Part shown: in pieces, positions 26,241 to 34,622 of the stretch
Numbering within the stretch: the stretch's first letter is position 1
Layout: every line of letters begins with the position of its first letter
Origin: an uncultured Bacteroides sp.
Lineage (GTDB): Bacteria; Bacteroidota; Bacteroidia; Bacteroidales; Bacteroidaceae
Direction: 5' to 3'
Length of the DNA: 64,000 bases
Assembly: GCF_910585845.1 (NCBI RefSeq)
Contig: NZ_CAJUHF010000017.1
Location: forward strand, 1 to 64,000
Position numbers and translations under genes: made by a program
The notes under the pieces: generated by a model
Database searches by the model: none
Told to the model about the DNA's origin: nothing
What the model saw: the letters and a program-made list of their open reading frames with translations, nothing else

Positions 26241-28298
26241 ATGATAAAAAGAATACTGACGGCTTTCCTTTTGCTCCCCGCATTGGCGTGTGCGCAAATC
26301 AATACGGAGCGCGTGATGACCATCGCGCGCAACGCATTGTATTTTGAAGATTATGTGCTTTCCATACAATATTTCAATCAAGTAATCAACGCAAAGCCTT
26401 ATCTGTACGAACCCTATTTTTTTCGCGGTTTGGCAAAGATCAACCTGGACGATTTCCAGGGTGCGGAGGCGGATTGTGATGCGGCTATCCAACGTAATCC
26501 CTTCGTGGTGGGCGCCTACCAGATTCGTGGTCTGGCACGTATCCGGCAGAACAATTACGATGGAGCTATCGAAGACTACAGGATGGCCTTGAAGTACGAC
26601 CCCGAAAATATCGTGCTTTGGCATAACCTCTCCCTCTGCAATATGCAGAAAGAAGACTATGAAGCGGCAAAGGATAACTTGGGAAAACTGCTGACTATCT
26701 CTCCCCGATATACACGCGCCTATCTGATGCGTGGCGAAGTCTCGTTGAAGCAGAAAGACACCCTGCAGGCACTGAACGACTTTGAAAAGGCTATCGAGAT
26801 GGACCGTTACGATCCCGACGGGTGGGGGGCACGTGCCATCGTACGCCTCCAACAGGGCAAGTACGCCGATGCGGAAGAAGACCTGAACCATGCTATCCAC
26901 CTGAGTGCGAAGAATGCGGGAAATTACATCAACCGTGCATTGGCACGTTTCCATCAGAAAAATCTCAGAGGTGCCATGAGCGATTATGACCTGGCACTGG
27001 ACATTGACCCGAACAACTTCCTCGGACACTACAACCGCGGTCTGCTGCGTGCGCAGGTGGGAGATGACAACCGGGCGATAGAGGACTTCGACTTTGTGCT
27101 GCAGATAGAGCCGGACAACATGATGGCGACCTTCAACCGCGGTCTGCTGCGTGCGCAGACAGGCGACCATCGCGGAGCCATCGCCGACTATTCGCGGGTG
27201 ATTGATGAATATCCCAACTTCACGGCAGGATACTACCACCGCGCCGAAGCACGCAAGAAGATGGGCGACCGCAAGGGAGCGGAGCAGGATGAATTTAAGA
27301 TCATGCAAATGCAGATTGATAAACGGAATGCTGCCGCCGGTAATAGCAACAAAGCAAACCCCGACCAGAAAGACGTAGCCGACAACACGGAAGAAGGCGA
27401 CGGCAGCGGCACGCGAAAGAAGTCCGACAAGAACATGGAGAACTACCGGAAGATTGTGATTGCCGACGACTCCGAAACCACACAGAAATATAAGAGCGAC
27501 TATCGCGGACGGGTGCAAGACCGCAACGTAAACATCAAGATAGAGCCGATGTATGCGCTGACCTATTACGAGAAGCCAAGCGAAGTGAAACGCATCGTCC
27601 ATTTCCATAAATATATCGAAGAACTGAACCATGCGAAGATTGCGCCGAAGCCGCTGAAGATTACCAATATGGAAGTGCCACTGACGGAAGAGCAAGTGAA
27701 ATTCCACTTCGCCCTGATCGATTCGCACACTTCTGATATCGTGGCAGACGACAAAGACGCCAAGAAGCGTTTCCTGCGCGGACTTGATTTCTATCTGGTG
27801 CAGGACTTTGCCAGCTCCATCGACGACTTCACGCAGTCCATCTTGCTGGACGACGATTTCTTCCCCGCATATTTCATGCGGGCATTGGTTCGTTGCAAGC
27901 AGCTGGAGTATAAGAAAGCGGAAGCCGGACTGACAGAAGGCATGCTGGGCAACTCTGCCGACAACAGCAAGAAGCAGACGGAAGTAACCGTGTTGGACTA
28001 CGACATGGTGAAGAAAGATCTGGACCACGTGATCCGGCTGGCTCCCGACTTTGTCTATGCCTACTACAACCGTGCCAATGTGCTCTCGATGCTGAAAGAC
28101 TATCGCGGTGCGTTGGAAGACTACAATAAAGCGATCGAGCTGAACAAGGATTTTGCCGAAGCCTACTTCAATCGCGGACTGACCCATATCTTCTTGGGCA
28201 ACAACCGTCTGGGCATTACAGACCTGAGCAAGGCGGGCGAGTTGGGCATTGTGTCAGCCTACAACATTATCAAACGGTTTACCGATACGCGTGAATAA
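26241..28298 (+). CDS. Secreted TPR-repeat protein
   Basis: 685 residues with a signal peptide (MIKRILTAFLLLPALACAQ). Two blocks of tetratricopeptide repeats (about residues 20-345 and 490-680; units such as AIEDYRMALKYDPENIVLWHNLSLC and GALEDYNKAIELNKDFAEAYFNRG) flank a charged, low-complexity middle (NPDQKDVADNTEEGDGSG). TPR arrays mediate protein interactions; partner and process are unknown. It probably acts in the periplasm. A long antisense frame covering the whole gene is a codon-composition shadow. Confidence 0.85.
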   Translation: MIKRILTAFLLLPALACAQINTERVMTIARNALYFEDYVLSIQYFNQVINAKPYLYEPYFFRGLAKINLDDFQGAEADCDAAIQRNPFVVGAYQIRGLARIRQNNYDGAIEDYRMALKYDPENIVLWHNLSLCNMQKEDYEAAKDNLGKLLTISPRYTRAYLMRGEVSLKQKDTLQALNDFEKAIEMDRYDPDGWGARAIVRLQQGKYADAEEDLNHAIHLSAKNAGNYINRALARFHQKNLRGAMSDYDLALDIDPNNFLGHYNRGLLRAQVGDDNRAIEDFDFVLQIEPDNMMATFNRGLLRAQTGDHRGAIADYSRVIDEYPNFTAGYYHRAEARKKMGDRKGAEQDEFKIMQMQIDKRNAAAGNSNKANPDQKDVADNTEEGDGSGTRKKSDKNMENYRKIVIADDSETTQKYKSDYRGRVQDRNVNIKIEPMYALTYYEKPSEVKRIVHFHKYIEELNHAKIAPKPLKITNMEVPLTEEQVKFHFALIDSHTSDIVADDKDAKKRFLRGLDFYLVQDFASSIDDFTQSILLDDDFFPAYFMRALVRCKQLEYKKAEAGLTEGMLGNSADNSKKQTEVTVLDYDMVKKDLDHVIRLAPDFVYAYYNRANVLSMLKDYRGALEDYNKAIELNKDFAEAYFNRGLTHIFLGNNRLGITDLSKAGELGIVSAYNIIKRFTDTRE

Positions 28299-28338
28299 CA
28301 TTTTTTTTCTAAAAAATAGAATATCAAAAAGAAATCGT

Positions 28339-28346
28339 TATTTTTG
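28339..28346 (+). promoter_or_regulatory. -7 box upstream of thrS
   Basis: TATTTTTG fits TAnnTTTG, 33 bp before the thrS ATG. The -33 region is T-rich without a clean TTTG. Confidence 0.5.
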
Positions 28347-28378
28347 CGTCCTGAAATTATAGAAATATATAACACATT

Positions 28379-30319
28379 ATGATAAAGATAACATTTCCAG
28401 ACGGCTCCGTACGCGAGTTCAGCGAAGGAGTAACGGGACTGCAAATTGCAGAAAGCATCAGTACGCGCCTGGCACAAGAAGTGCTGGCTTGCGGCGTGAA
28501 TGGCGAGACTTATGATTTAGGACGTCCTATCGAAGAGGATGCAGAGTTTGTGCTCTACAAGTGGGAAGACGAACAAGGAAAGCATGCCTTCTGGCACACC
28601 AGCGCCCACTTGCTGGCCGAAGCTTTGCAAGAGCTCTATCCGGGCATCCAGTTCGGTATCGGTCCTGCCATCGAAAACGGATTCTACTATGATGTAGATC
28701 CGGGCGAAACAACAATCAAAGAGTCTGACCTGCCTGCTATCGAAGCGAAAATGGCGGAACTGGCAGCCAAGAAAGAGGCCGTAGTAAGAGAAAACATTTC
28801 GAAAGCGGATGCGCTGAAGAAGTTCGGCGACCGTGGAGAAACCTATAAGTGCGAATTGATTTCCGAACTGGAAGACGGACATATCACCACCTATACGCAA
28901 GGTGCATTCACCGACCTGTGCCGTGGTCCGCACTTGACTACCACTGCACCTATCAAGGCCATCAAACTGATGTCTGTGGCTGGTGCTTACTGGCGCGGAC
29001 AGGAAGACCGCAAGATGATGACGCGTATCTACGGTATAACTTTCCCGAAGAAGAAAATGCTGGACGAATACCTCGTTCTGCTGGAAGAAGCCAAGAAACG
29101 CGACCATCGTAAGATCGGAAAAGAAATGGACCTGTTCATGTTCTCCGATACGGTAGGCAAGGGTCTGCCCATGTGGTTGCCGAAAGGAACCGCGGTGCGT
29201 CTGCGCCTGCAGGAATTCCTGCGCCGCATCCAGGCACGCTACGATTATCAGGAAGTCATCACTCCGCCTATCGGCAACAAACTGCTTTACATCACTTCCG
29301 GACACTATGCCAAGTATGGCAAGGACTCCTTCCAACCCATCCATACGCCGGAAGAGGGTGAAGAGTACTTCCTGAAACCGATGAACTGCCCGCACCACTG
29401 TATGATATACAAGAACTCACCGCGTTCCTACAAAGACCTGCCCTTGCGTTTGGCAGAGTTCGGAACCGTCTGCCGTTACGAGCAGAGCGGAGAACTGCAC
29501 GGACTGACACGTGTACGTAGCTTCACGCAGGACGACGCGCACATCTTCTGCCGTCCCGACCAGGTGAAAGACGAATTCCTGCGCGTGATGGACATCATCT
29601 CCATCGTGTTCGGTTCTATGGAATTTGTCAACGTCGAAGCTCAGATCTCCTTGCGCGACAAGGTGAACCGCGAGAAATACATCGGTAGCGATGAAAACTG
29701 GGAAAGAGCCGAACAGGCCATCATCGAAGCCTGCCAGGAGAAAGGACTGGCTGCCAAGATAGAGTATGGAGAAGCCGCTTTCTACGGTCCGAAACTGGAC
29801 TTCATGGTGAAAGACGCCATCGGACGCCGTTGGCAGCTGGGTACGATTCAGGTAGATTACAACCTGCCCGAACGCTTCGACCTGGAATATACGGGAGCCG
29901 ACAACCAGAAGCATCGTCCTGTGATGGTGCACCGTGCGCCCTTCGGTTCGATGGAACGCTTTGTTGCCGTACTGATCGAGCATACAGCCGGTAAGTTCCC
30001 GCTCTGGCTGACGCCCGAACAAGCAGTCATCCTGCCTATCAGCGAGAAATTCAACGACTACGCCCAAGAGGTGAAGAAATACCTGAAACAGTATGATGTC
30101 CGTGCGATTGTGGACGACCGCAACGAGAAGATCGGACGTAAGATACGCGACAATGAGTTGAAACGTATTCCTTATATGCTTATCGTGGGCGAAAAAGAAG
30201 CCGAAAATCAAGAAGTATCCGTGCGTAAACAGGGTGCAGGCGACCAAGGTACCATGAAATTTGAAGATTTTGCAAAAAAACTGAACGAAGAAGTTCAGAA
30301 TATGATAAATAAATGGTAA
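28379..30319 (+). CDS. thrS: Threonyl-tRNA synthetase
   Basis: A 646-residue class II synthetase. The N-terminal TGS domain (MIKITFPDGSVREFSEGVTG) is followed by the editing domain (HTSAHLLAEALQ), the catalytic core (motif 2 region RYEQSGELHGLTRVRSFTQDDAH; zinc cysteine in MNCPHHCMIY) and the anticodon-binding domain (ILPISEKFNDYAQEV). Length is normal. It heads the classic thrS-infC-rpmI-rplT block. Confidence 0.97.
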   Translation: MIKITFPDGSVREFSEGVTGLQIAESISTRLAQEVLACGVNGETYDLGRPIEEDAEFVLYKWEDEQGKHAFWHTSAHLLAEALQELYPGIQFGIGPAIENGFYYDVDPGETTIKESDLPAIEAKMAELAAKKEAVVRENISKADALKKFGDRGETYKCELISELEDGHITTYTQGAFTDLCRGPHLTTTAPIKAIKLMSVAGAYWRGQEDRKMMTRIYGITFPKKKMLDEYLVLLEEAKKRDHRKIGKEMDLFMFSDTVGKGLPMWLPKGTAVRLRLQEFLRRIQARYDYQEVITPPIGNKLLYITSGHYAKYGKDSFQPIHTPEEGEEYFLKPMNCPHHCMIYKNSPRSYKDLPLRLAEFGTVCRYEQSGELHGLTRVRSFTQDDAHIFCRPDQVKDEFLRVMDIISIVFGSMEFVNVEAQISLRDKVNREKYIGSDENWERAEQAIIEACQEKGLAAKIEYGEAAFYGPKLDFMVKDAIGRRWQLGTIQVDYNLPERFDLEYTGADNQKHRPVMVHRAPFGSMERFVAVLIEHTAGKFPLWLTPEQAVILPISEKFNDYAQEVKKYLKQYDVRAIVDDRNEKIGRKIRDNELKRIPYMLIVGEKEAENQEVSVRKQGAGDQGTMKFEDFAKKLNEEVQNMINKW

Positions 30320-30445
30320 CTTTGCGCCCGCTTGTGAAAGCATGCCTGCCGGAGATGTTCCGGAAAAGAGCTTTTACGGGCATAAATAAAATAGAAATAA
30401 AATTTGGGAGTAGTAAATAAGAAACAAACTGGAAAAGGTTATTTA

Positions 30446-31039
30446 ATGAAGAATGACAGTTTAAAAGGGCAATACCGGATTAACGAACAAATCCGTGCCA
30501 AAGAAGTCCGCATAGTGGGTGATGAAGTTGGAGCGTCTAACGTATATCCGATAGCTCAGGCATTAAGGCTTGCAGAAGAACATGAAGCGGATCTCGTGGA
30601 GATTTCTCCTAATGCGCAACCCCCTGTTTGTCGTATCATCGACTACTCTAAATTTCTTTATCAGCTGAAGAAGCGTCAGAAAGAGCAGAAGGCGAAACAG
30701 GTGAAAGTGAATGTGAAGGAGATCCGTTTCGGACCCCAGACCGATGATCACGATTACAATTTCAAGCTGAAGCATGCCATCGGCTTCCTCGAAGACGGCG
30801 ATAAAGTGAAAGCATATGTTTTCTTCAAAGGACGTTCCATTCTGTTCAAGGAGCAAGGTGAAGTGCTGCTGTTGCGTTTTGCCAACGACTTGGAAGAATA
30901 TGCGAAAGTAGACCAAATGCCTATTCTGGAAGGAAAGAGAATGACCATACAGCTTTCGCCGAAGAAGAAAGATGCCCCGAAGAAGAATGCCGCTCCAAAG
31001 GCTCCGGCAGCTGAGACAACGGAAAAGAAAGAGAAATGA
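30446..31039 (+). CDS. infC: Translation initiation factor IF-3
   Basis: The ATG at 30446 (MKNDSLKGQYRINEQIRAKE) is the start found in other Bacteroides IF-3 proteins; a frame-open TTG at 30404 would add 14 unconserved residues. Both IF-3 domains are present (RINEQIRAKEVRIVG, EISPNAQPPVCRIIDY; VKEIRFGPQTDDHDYNFKLKHA). A lysine/alanine-rich tail (KKKDAPKKNAAPKAPAAE) follows, as in relatives. The 126-nt region after thrS contains a TAACTTTG -7-like box (30317-30324) and a small CCGGA/TCCGG hairpin that may be part of its leader. Confidence 0.95.
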   Translation: MKNDSLKGQYRINEQIRAKEVRIVGDEVGASNVYPIAQALRLAEEHEADLVEISPNAQPPVCRIIDYSKFLYQLKKRQKEQKAKQVKVNVKEIRFGPQTDDHDYNFKLKHAIGFLEDGDKVKAYVFFKGRSILFKEQGEVLLLRFANDLEEYAKVDQMPILEGKRMTIQLSPKKKDAPKKNAAPKAPAAETTEKKEK

Positions 31040-31100
31040 GTAACGCCATAGGTATAGTGCGTTGCCATATATTTAATAATTAAAATAAAACTAACTAAAG

Positions 31101-31298
31101 ATGCCAAAGATGAAGACTAACTCCGGTTCTAAAAAGAGATTCACTCTTACCGGAACAGGTAAAATCAAAAGAAAGCACGCTTTTCATAGTCACATCCTGA
31201 CTAAGAAAACTAAGAAGCAAAAAAGAAATCTGTGCTACTCAACACTTGTTGACACAACAAATGTAAGCCAGGTTAAGGAACTCTTAGCAATGAAGTAA
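31101..31298 (+). CDS. rpmI: Ribosomal protein L35 (bL35)
   Basis: 65 residues, highly basic, with the family start MPKMKTNSGSKKRFTLTGTG and HAFHSHILTKKTKKQKRNL. It lies between infC and rplT as in most bacteria. Confidence 0.96.
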   Translation: MPKMKTNSGSKKRFTLTGTGKIKRKHAFHSHILTKKTKKQKRNLCYSTLVDTTNVSQVKELLAMK

Positions 31299-31399
31299 AA
31301 AAAGAGCGTACAAAGTATTTTAAAGTTATTAACCGAATGCATTAGCTTTAAGTCCGTTGCGTGAAGTAATGGCGCTAACATTCAAAATTTAGTAAAACT

Positions 31400-31750
31400 A
31401 TGCCAAGATCAGTAAATCACGTTGCTTCAAGAGCAAAAAGAAAGAAAATTTTGAAATTGACCAGAGGTTACTTTGGTGCAAGAAAAAATGTATGGACCGT
31501 TGCCAAGAATACTTGGGAGAAAGGTCTGACTTATGCGTTCCGCGACCGTAAGAACAAGAAAAGAAACTTCCGCGCTTTGTGGATTCAGCGTATCAATGCG
31601 GCAGCCCGTTTGGAAGGAATGTCTTATTCTAAGCTGATGGGTGCTTTGCATAATGCAGGTATCGAAATCAACCGTAAGGTTTTGGCCGATTTGGCTATGA
31701 ACCATCCGGAAGCTTTCAAGGCTATCGTTGCTAAGGCTAAAGCTGCATAA
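31400..31750 (+). CDS. rplT: Ribosomal protein L20 (bL20)
   Basis: 116 residues with the family signature MPRSVNHVASRAKRKKILKL, RGYFGARKN and YAFRDRKNKKRNFRALWIQR. Standard length. It is last in the thrS-infC-rpmI-rplT block, with a hairpin 22 bp downstream. Confidence 0.97.
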   Translation: MPRSVNHVASRAKRKKILKLTRGYFGARKNVWTVAKNTWEKGLTYAFRDRKNKKRNFRALWIQRINAAARLEGMSYSKLMGALHNAGIEINRKVLADLAMNHPEAFKAIVAKAKAA

Positions 31751-31772
31751 GTAAGGAAAAGAAAAAATAGAT

Positions 31773-31805
31773 AAGGTGCTGATTGCGAATAGTAATCGGC
31801 ACCTT
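31773..31805 (+). terminator. Hairpin after rplT
   Basis: AAGGTGCTGATT (31773-31784) pairs with AATCGGCACCTT (31794-31805), allowing one G-U pair, with a 9-nt loop. The trailing T-tract is weak, so termination may be partial. Confidence 0.65.
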
Positions 31806-31872
31806 GTGCATATAGAGGGGGAGATAGGAGGCATAAAAAATGCCGGAGAATGTGAACATTTTTATGCTTTTC

Positions 31873-31904
31873 CTTGTTTCTTTCACAGAAACTCACTACA
31901 TTTG
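31873..31904 (+). promoter_or_regulatory. Promoter of the 6S-like RNA
   Basis: CTTG (31873-31876), 20 nt, TACATTTG (31897-31904): three of four at -33 and a full -7 match. Transcription would start about 31911, exactly where the folded RNA begins. Confidence 0.75.
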
Positions 31905-31910
31905 TTGTAG

Positions 31911-32134
31911 AAAATATAGCCGCATTGATTAGATCGGGAAACTCATCAAATTTTAATGAAATACCGAGACAAGCTTCGCTCCTCAATGGCGGGCCACGCC
32001 CTTCGGGGTAACCTTTGAGTCGGTGGATTACAAAGAGGAGGAGCACTCAAATCATGTCATTCGGAGTTTCATCACATCATCGATGCGGCTTCTTTATAAA
32101 GGGAACGGTAATCATTCAGACTACCGTTCCCTTT
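31911..32134 (+). ncRNA. ssrS: Bacteroidales-1 / 6S-like RNA downstream of rplT
   Basis: This ~180-nt region plus terminator lies just after rplT, where the Bacteroidales-1 RNA (regarded as the 6S RNA of this order) is found. It has its own promoter and terminator and no credible coding frame. A closing stem is visible: AGCCGCATTGAT (31918-31929) with ATCGATGCGGCT (32079-32090), then GAAACTC with GAGTTTC further in, giving the long interrupted hairpin of 6S RNAs. 6S RNA binds RNA polymerase holoenzyme. The identity rests on synteny and fold; no covariance search was possible. Confidence 0.7.
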
Positions 32135-32140
32135 CTTTAT
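32098..32140 (+). terminator. Terminator of the 6S-like RNA
   Basis: AAAGGGAACGGTA (32098-32110) and TACCGTTCCCTTT (32122-32134) form a perfect 13-bp stem, followed by CTTTAT. Confidence 0.85.
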
Positions 32141-32266
32141 ATGCTTGGTATAAGTATTAGCTAAGGGGAGCAGCAGTGGATATTCAGGATCAGCGGATAT
32201 TTCGGGATCAGTAGATATTTCAGGTGGGTAATATTGCCAGTTTGAGAGGTGTACGAGACGGCTGAT

Positions 32267-32374
32267 TCCGTCTTGTGGGACGAAGGATTTCGTCTCATGA
32301 GACAAAAAAATCCGTCTCATGAGATGAAAAATTTCGTCTTGCGGGACGAAAAAATCCGTCCCATGAGATGAGAG
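32267..32374. repeat. 22-bp palindromic tandem array, five units
   Basis: Units of exactly 22 bp begin at 32267, 32289, 32311, 32333 and 32355. Consensus is TYCGTCTCATGAGACGAAAA, each with a self-complementary core (GTCTCATGAGAC; compensated in the TCTTGTGGGA and TCTTGCGGGA variants). There are no spacers, so it is not a CRISPR array. Confidence 0.85.
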
Positions 32375-32393
32375 GGATACATTCTATAAGTGG

Positions 32394-32548
32394 GTGTTGT
32401 TTTCCTAAAGATCAGTGTTGTTTTTCTAAGGCAGTGTTTTTTTCTTAAGGATCAGTGTTATTTTTCTAAGAGTAAGTCTATTTCCCTAAAGGTCAGTACT
32501 ATTTTTCTAAAGGTCACCTTTACAGTTCTAAAGGTGACCTTTAGAGTT
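32394..32548. repeat. ~20-bp tandem array ending in an AAAGGT/ACCTTT double palindrome
   Basis: Six degenerate units of 19-22 bp with consensus TGTTATTTTTCTAAAGGTCAG start at about 32394, 32415, 32434, 32455, 32476 and 32496. They end in AAAGGTCACCTTT and AAAGGTGACCTTT. The palindromes lie about 45 bp beyond the paaK stop and could act as its terminator. No gene is seen between the 6S-like RNA and paaK. Confidence 0.75.
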
Positions 32549-32590
32549 TGTATCAAAGAGTAGGATATCAAGAGGAGAGAGGAGAAACGC

Positions 32591-33898
32591 TTATCGGTTC
32601 TGGCGCAAGTCTTTCACCCTGACGGCTTTTCCTTCGCTTTTGGGGAGGGAGCCTTTCTTGACGAGCTTCACTTTGGGAGTGACGAGTATTTCGTCTTTCA
32701 GTTGGCGCGTGATCTCTTTGCGTATCTTCTCCAGCTCAATGTAATTGTCGGTGGAAAGGTCGCTCAGCTCTACTTCCACAATCATTTCGTCCTGATTGTT
32801 GGTGGTCTCCAGTGTGATGAGATAGTTGCTGCCCAGCTGCGGGAACTGCACCAGAATCTTTTCCACCTGCATCGGGAAGATGTTGACACCCTTGATGATG
32901 AACATGTCGTCGCTACGCCCTTTGATGCGGTCGATGCGTAGGTGCGTACGTCCGCAGGGGCATTCTCCGGGGAGGATGCGGGTCAGGTCTCTGGTGCGGT
33001 AACGCAACAGGGGCATCATTTCACGGTCGAGAGTGGTCAGCACCAGCTCGCCGATTTCTCCGTCGGGGACAGGGTCGCCTGTTTCAGGGTTGATGATTTC
33101 GACGAGGTAACAATCTTCCCAGAAGTGCATGCCGTTCTGTTCCTGACACTCGAAGGCGACACCGGGACCGTTCATCTCCGTCATGCCGAAGCTGTTGTAT
33201 GCCTTGACGTTCAGCATGCGCTCAATCTTCCTGCGTTGTTCGTCGGTGTGGGGTTCCGCACCGATGACAAGGGTCTTCAGACTGGTGCTTGTGGGGTCTA
33301 TGCCCTCTTCGTGGAAGACTTCTGCCAGACGGATGGCATAGCTGGGGATGGCATGCAGGGCGGTGGTCTTGAAGTCGGTGATGAATTTGATCTGCCGTTT
33401 GCTGTTGCCGGCGGCGGCAGGCACGGTAAGTGCCCCCAAGCGTTCGGCGCCGTACTGGAAGCCCAGTCCGCCGGTGAACATGCCATATCCGGAACTGTTT
33501 TGGAAGACGTCTGTCCGGCGTATGCCCACCATGTAGAGGCAACGCGCTATCAGGTTTGCCCATGAATCAAGGTCGTGTTGCGAGTGGACGATGACGGTCG
33601 GCGTGCCGGTAGTTCCGCTTGAGGAGTGGATGCGTACGCCGTCTTCGTGCATGTTGCCCGACACCATGCCGAATGGATAGCAGGCGCGCATATCGGCTTT
33701 GGTGGTGAATGGGATCTTGCGTATGTCGTCCAGGGTGCGGATGCTGTCGGCGGTGATGCCGTGCTCTTGGAATACTTTTTGGTAATATGGCGAATGGGCG
33801 GCGATGCCGATCGTCTTCTTGAGCCGTTGAAGTTGCAATTCCTGCAACTTCTCGCGGCTCATGGTCTCTATCTCTTCTTCCCAGTATTTGCTATTCAT
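32591..33898 (-). CDS. paaK: Phenylacetate-CoA ligase family enzyme
   Basis: 435 residues of the adenylate-forming family, close to PaaK. ATP-binding motif SSSGTTGTPTVI (about residues 93-104), the YNSFGMTEMNGPG motif and the C-terminal domain RSDDMFIIKGVNIFPMQVEK are present. It activates aryl acids to CoA thioesters. It lies downstream of iorA-iorB, which oxidise aryl pyruvates to aryl-acetyl-CoA, so the three probably form a reversible arylacetate / aromatic amino acid pathway. Confidence 0.9.
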   Translation of the reverse strand: MNSKYWEEEIETMSREKLQELQLQRLKKTIGIAAHSPYYQKVFQEHGITADSIRTLDDIRKIPFTTKADMRACYPFGMVSGNMHEDGVRIHSSSGTTGTPTVIVHSQHDLDSWANLIARCLYMVGIRRTDVFQNSSGYGMFTGGLGFQYGAERLGALTVPAAAGNSKRQIKFITDFKTTALHAIPSYAIRLAEVFHEEGIDPTSTSLKTLVIGAEPHTDEQRRKIERMLNVKAYNSFGMTEMNGPGVAFECQEQNGMHFWEDCYLVEIINPETGDPVPDGEIGELVLTTLDREMMPLLRYRTRDLTRILPGECPCGRTHLRIDRIKGRSDDMFIIKGVNIFPMQVEKILVQFPQLGSNYLITLETTNNQDEMIVEVELSDLSTDNYIELEKIRKEITRQLKDEILVTPKVKLVKKGSLPKSEGKAVRVKDLRQNR

Positions 33899-33925
33899 GG
33901 TTCCGGTTGTTTTGTTTGAGGGGGC

Positions 33926-34507
33926 TTACATTAATTTTTCGGCAATTTCCTTGCCTGCGGCAAGGGCTCTGAGGTTCATCTCTACGACGGCTTCGCCTTT
34001 TCGTTCGAAGATTTCGCGGATGCTGGTCTGTATCTTCTCGTAGTCGATGCCCAGGAAGGGGACGGTGGCTCCGAGCAGGACAATGTTTGCCACGCGGGCG
34101 GAGCCGGCTTCTTTGGCAACCTTGTCCACGTCGAGTACGATCTTATGGGGCAGCTTCTCCAGCTCTGCCTTGATGTCGGCTTCTGCCGGATAGTTGGGGA
34201 TGTTGACAAACGGGTTTTCGTTGGTCACTAACCATCCTTCGCTGCTCAGGTAGGGGAGGTAGCGCAGCCCTTCCATCGGTTCGAGGGAGATGATCAGGTC
34301 GCACCTGCCCGAAGGAATCAGGTCGGAGGCGATGGGGCGGTCGCTGATGCGGAGGTTCGACTGTACGTCGCCGCCCCGTTGGCTCATGCCGTGCACTTCC
34401 GCTTGTTTCATGTACAACCCGTCTTTCAGGGCGGCTTTACCGATCACTGTGGCGATGGAGAGGATGCCTTGTCCGCCTACGCCGGAAAGTATGATGTCTT
34501 TTTTCAT
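33926..34507 (-). CDS. iorB: Indolepyruvate oxidoreductase subunit beta
   Basis: 193 residues of the pyruvate:ferredoxin oxidoreductase gamma-type fold (ILSGVGGQGILSIATVIGKAA; HGMSQRGGDVQSNLRISD). It pairs with IorA to oxidise indolepyruvate and other aryl pyruvates to acyl-CoA with ferredoxin as electron acceptor. It sits 100 bp after iorA, a gap filled by a 12-bp repeat, and 27 bp before paaK. Confidence 0.92.
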   Translation of the reverse strand: MKKDIILSGVGGQGILSIATVIGKAALKDGLYMKQAEVHGMSQRGGDVQSNLRISDRPIASDLIPSGRCDLIISLEPMEGLRYLPYLSSEGWLVTNENPFVNIPNYPAEADIKAELEKLPHKIVLDVDKVAKEAGSARVANIVLLGATVPFLGIDYEKIQTSIREIFERKGEAVVEMNLRALAAGKEIAEKLM

Positions 34508-34510
34508 GGT

Positions 34511-34622
34511 TTTCGTTCGCTTGTTTCGTTTGCTTGTTTCGCTTACTTGTTTCGTTCGCTTGTTTCACTTACTTGTTTCACTCGCTTGTTTCGTTTACCT
34601 GCTGCATTTACTTGTTTCGCTT
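34511..34622. repeat. 12-bp tandem repeat spanning the iorA-iorB junction
   Basis: About nine units of the 12-mer GCTTGTTTCGTT with few changes. On the coding (minus) strand the array begins within the last codons of iorA (…CGAAACAAG, then TAA) and runs almost to the iorB start. The sequence is slippage-prone and lies where translational coupling would be expected. Confidence 0.85.

Noticed and set aside
26229..28187. A 652-codon open frame on the minus strand across the TPR gene
   Set aside because: It is an exact antisense shadow of a gene with a signal peptide and clear TPR repeats; its own translation shows no domain, and it results from codon bias.
32072..32320. 82-codon minus-strand frame in the spacer after the 6S-like RNA
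   Set aside because: It runs through the RNA terminator and part of the 22-bp array and encodes repeat-derived PEISTDPEISADPE; there is no independent support.
32267..32374. Possible CRISPR array
   Set aside because: Units are directly abutting with no spacers, and no cas gene is in the window.
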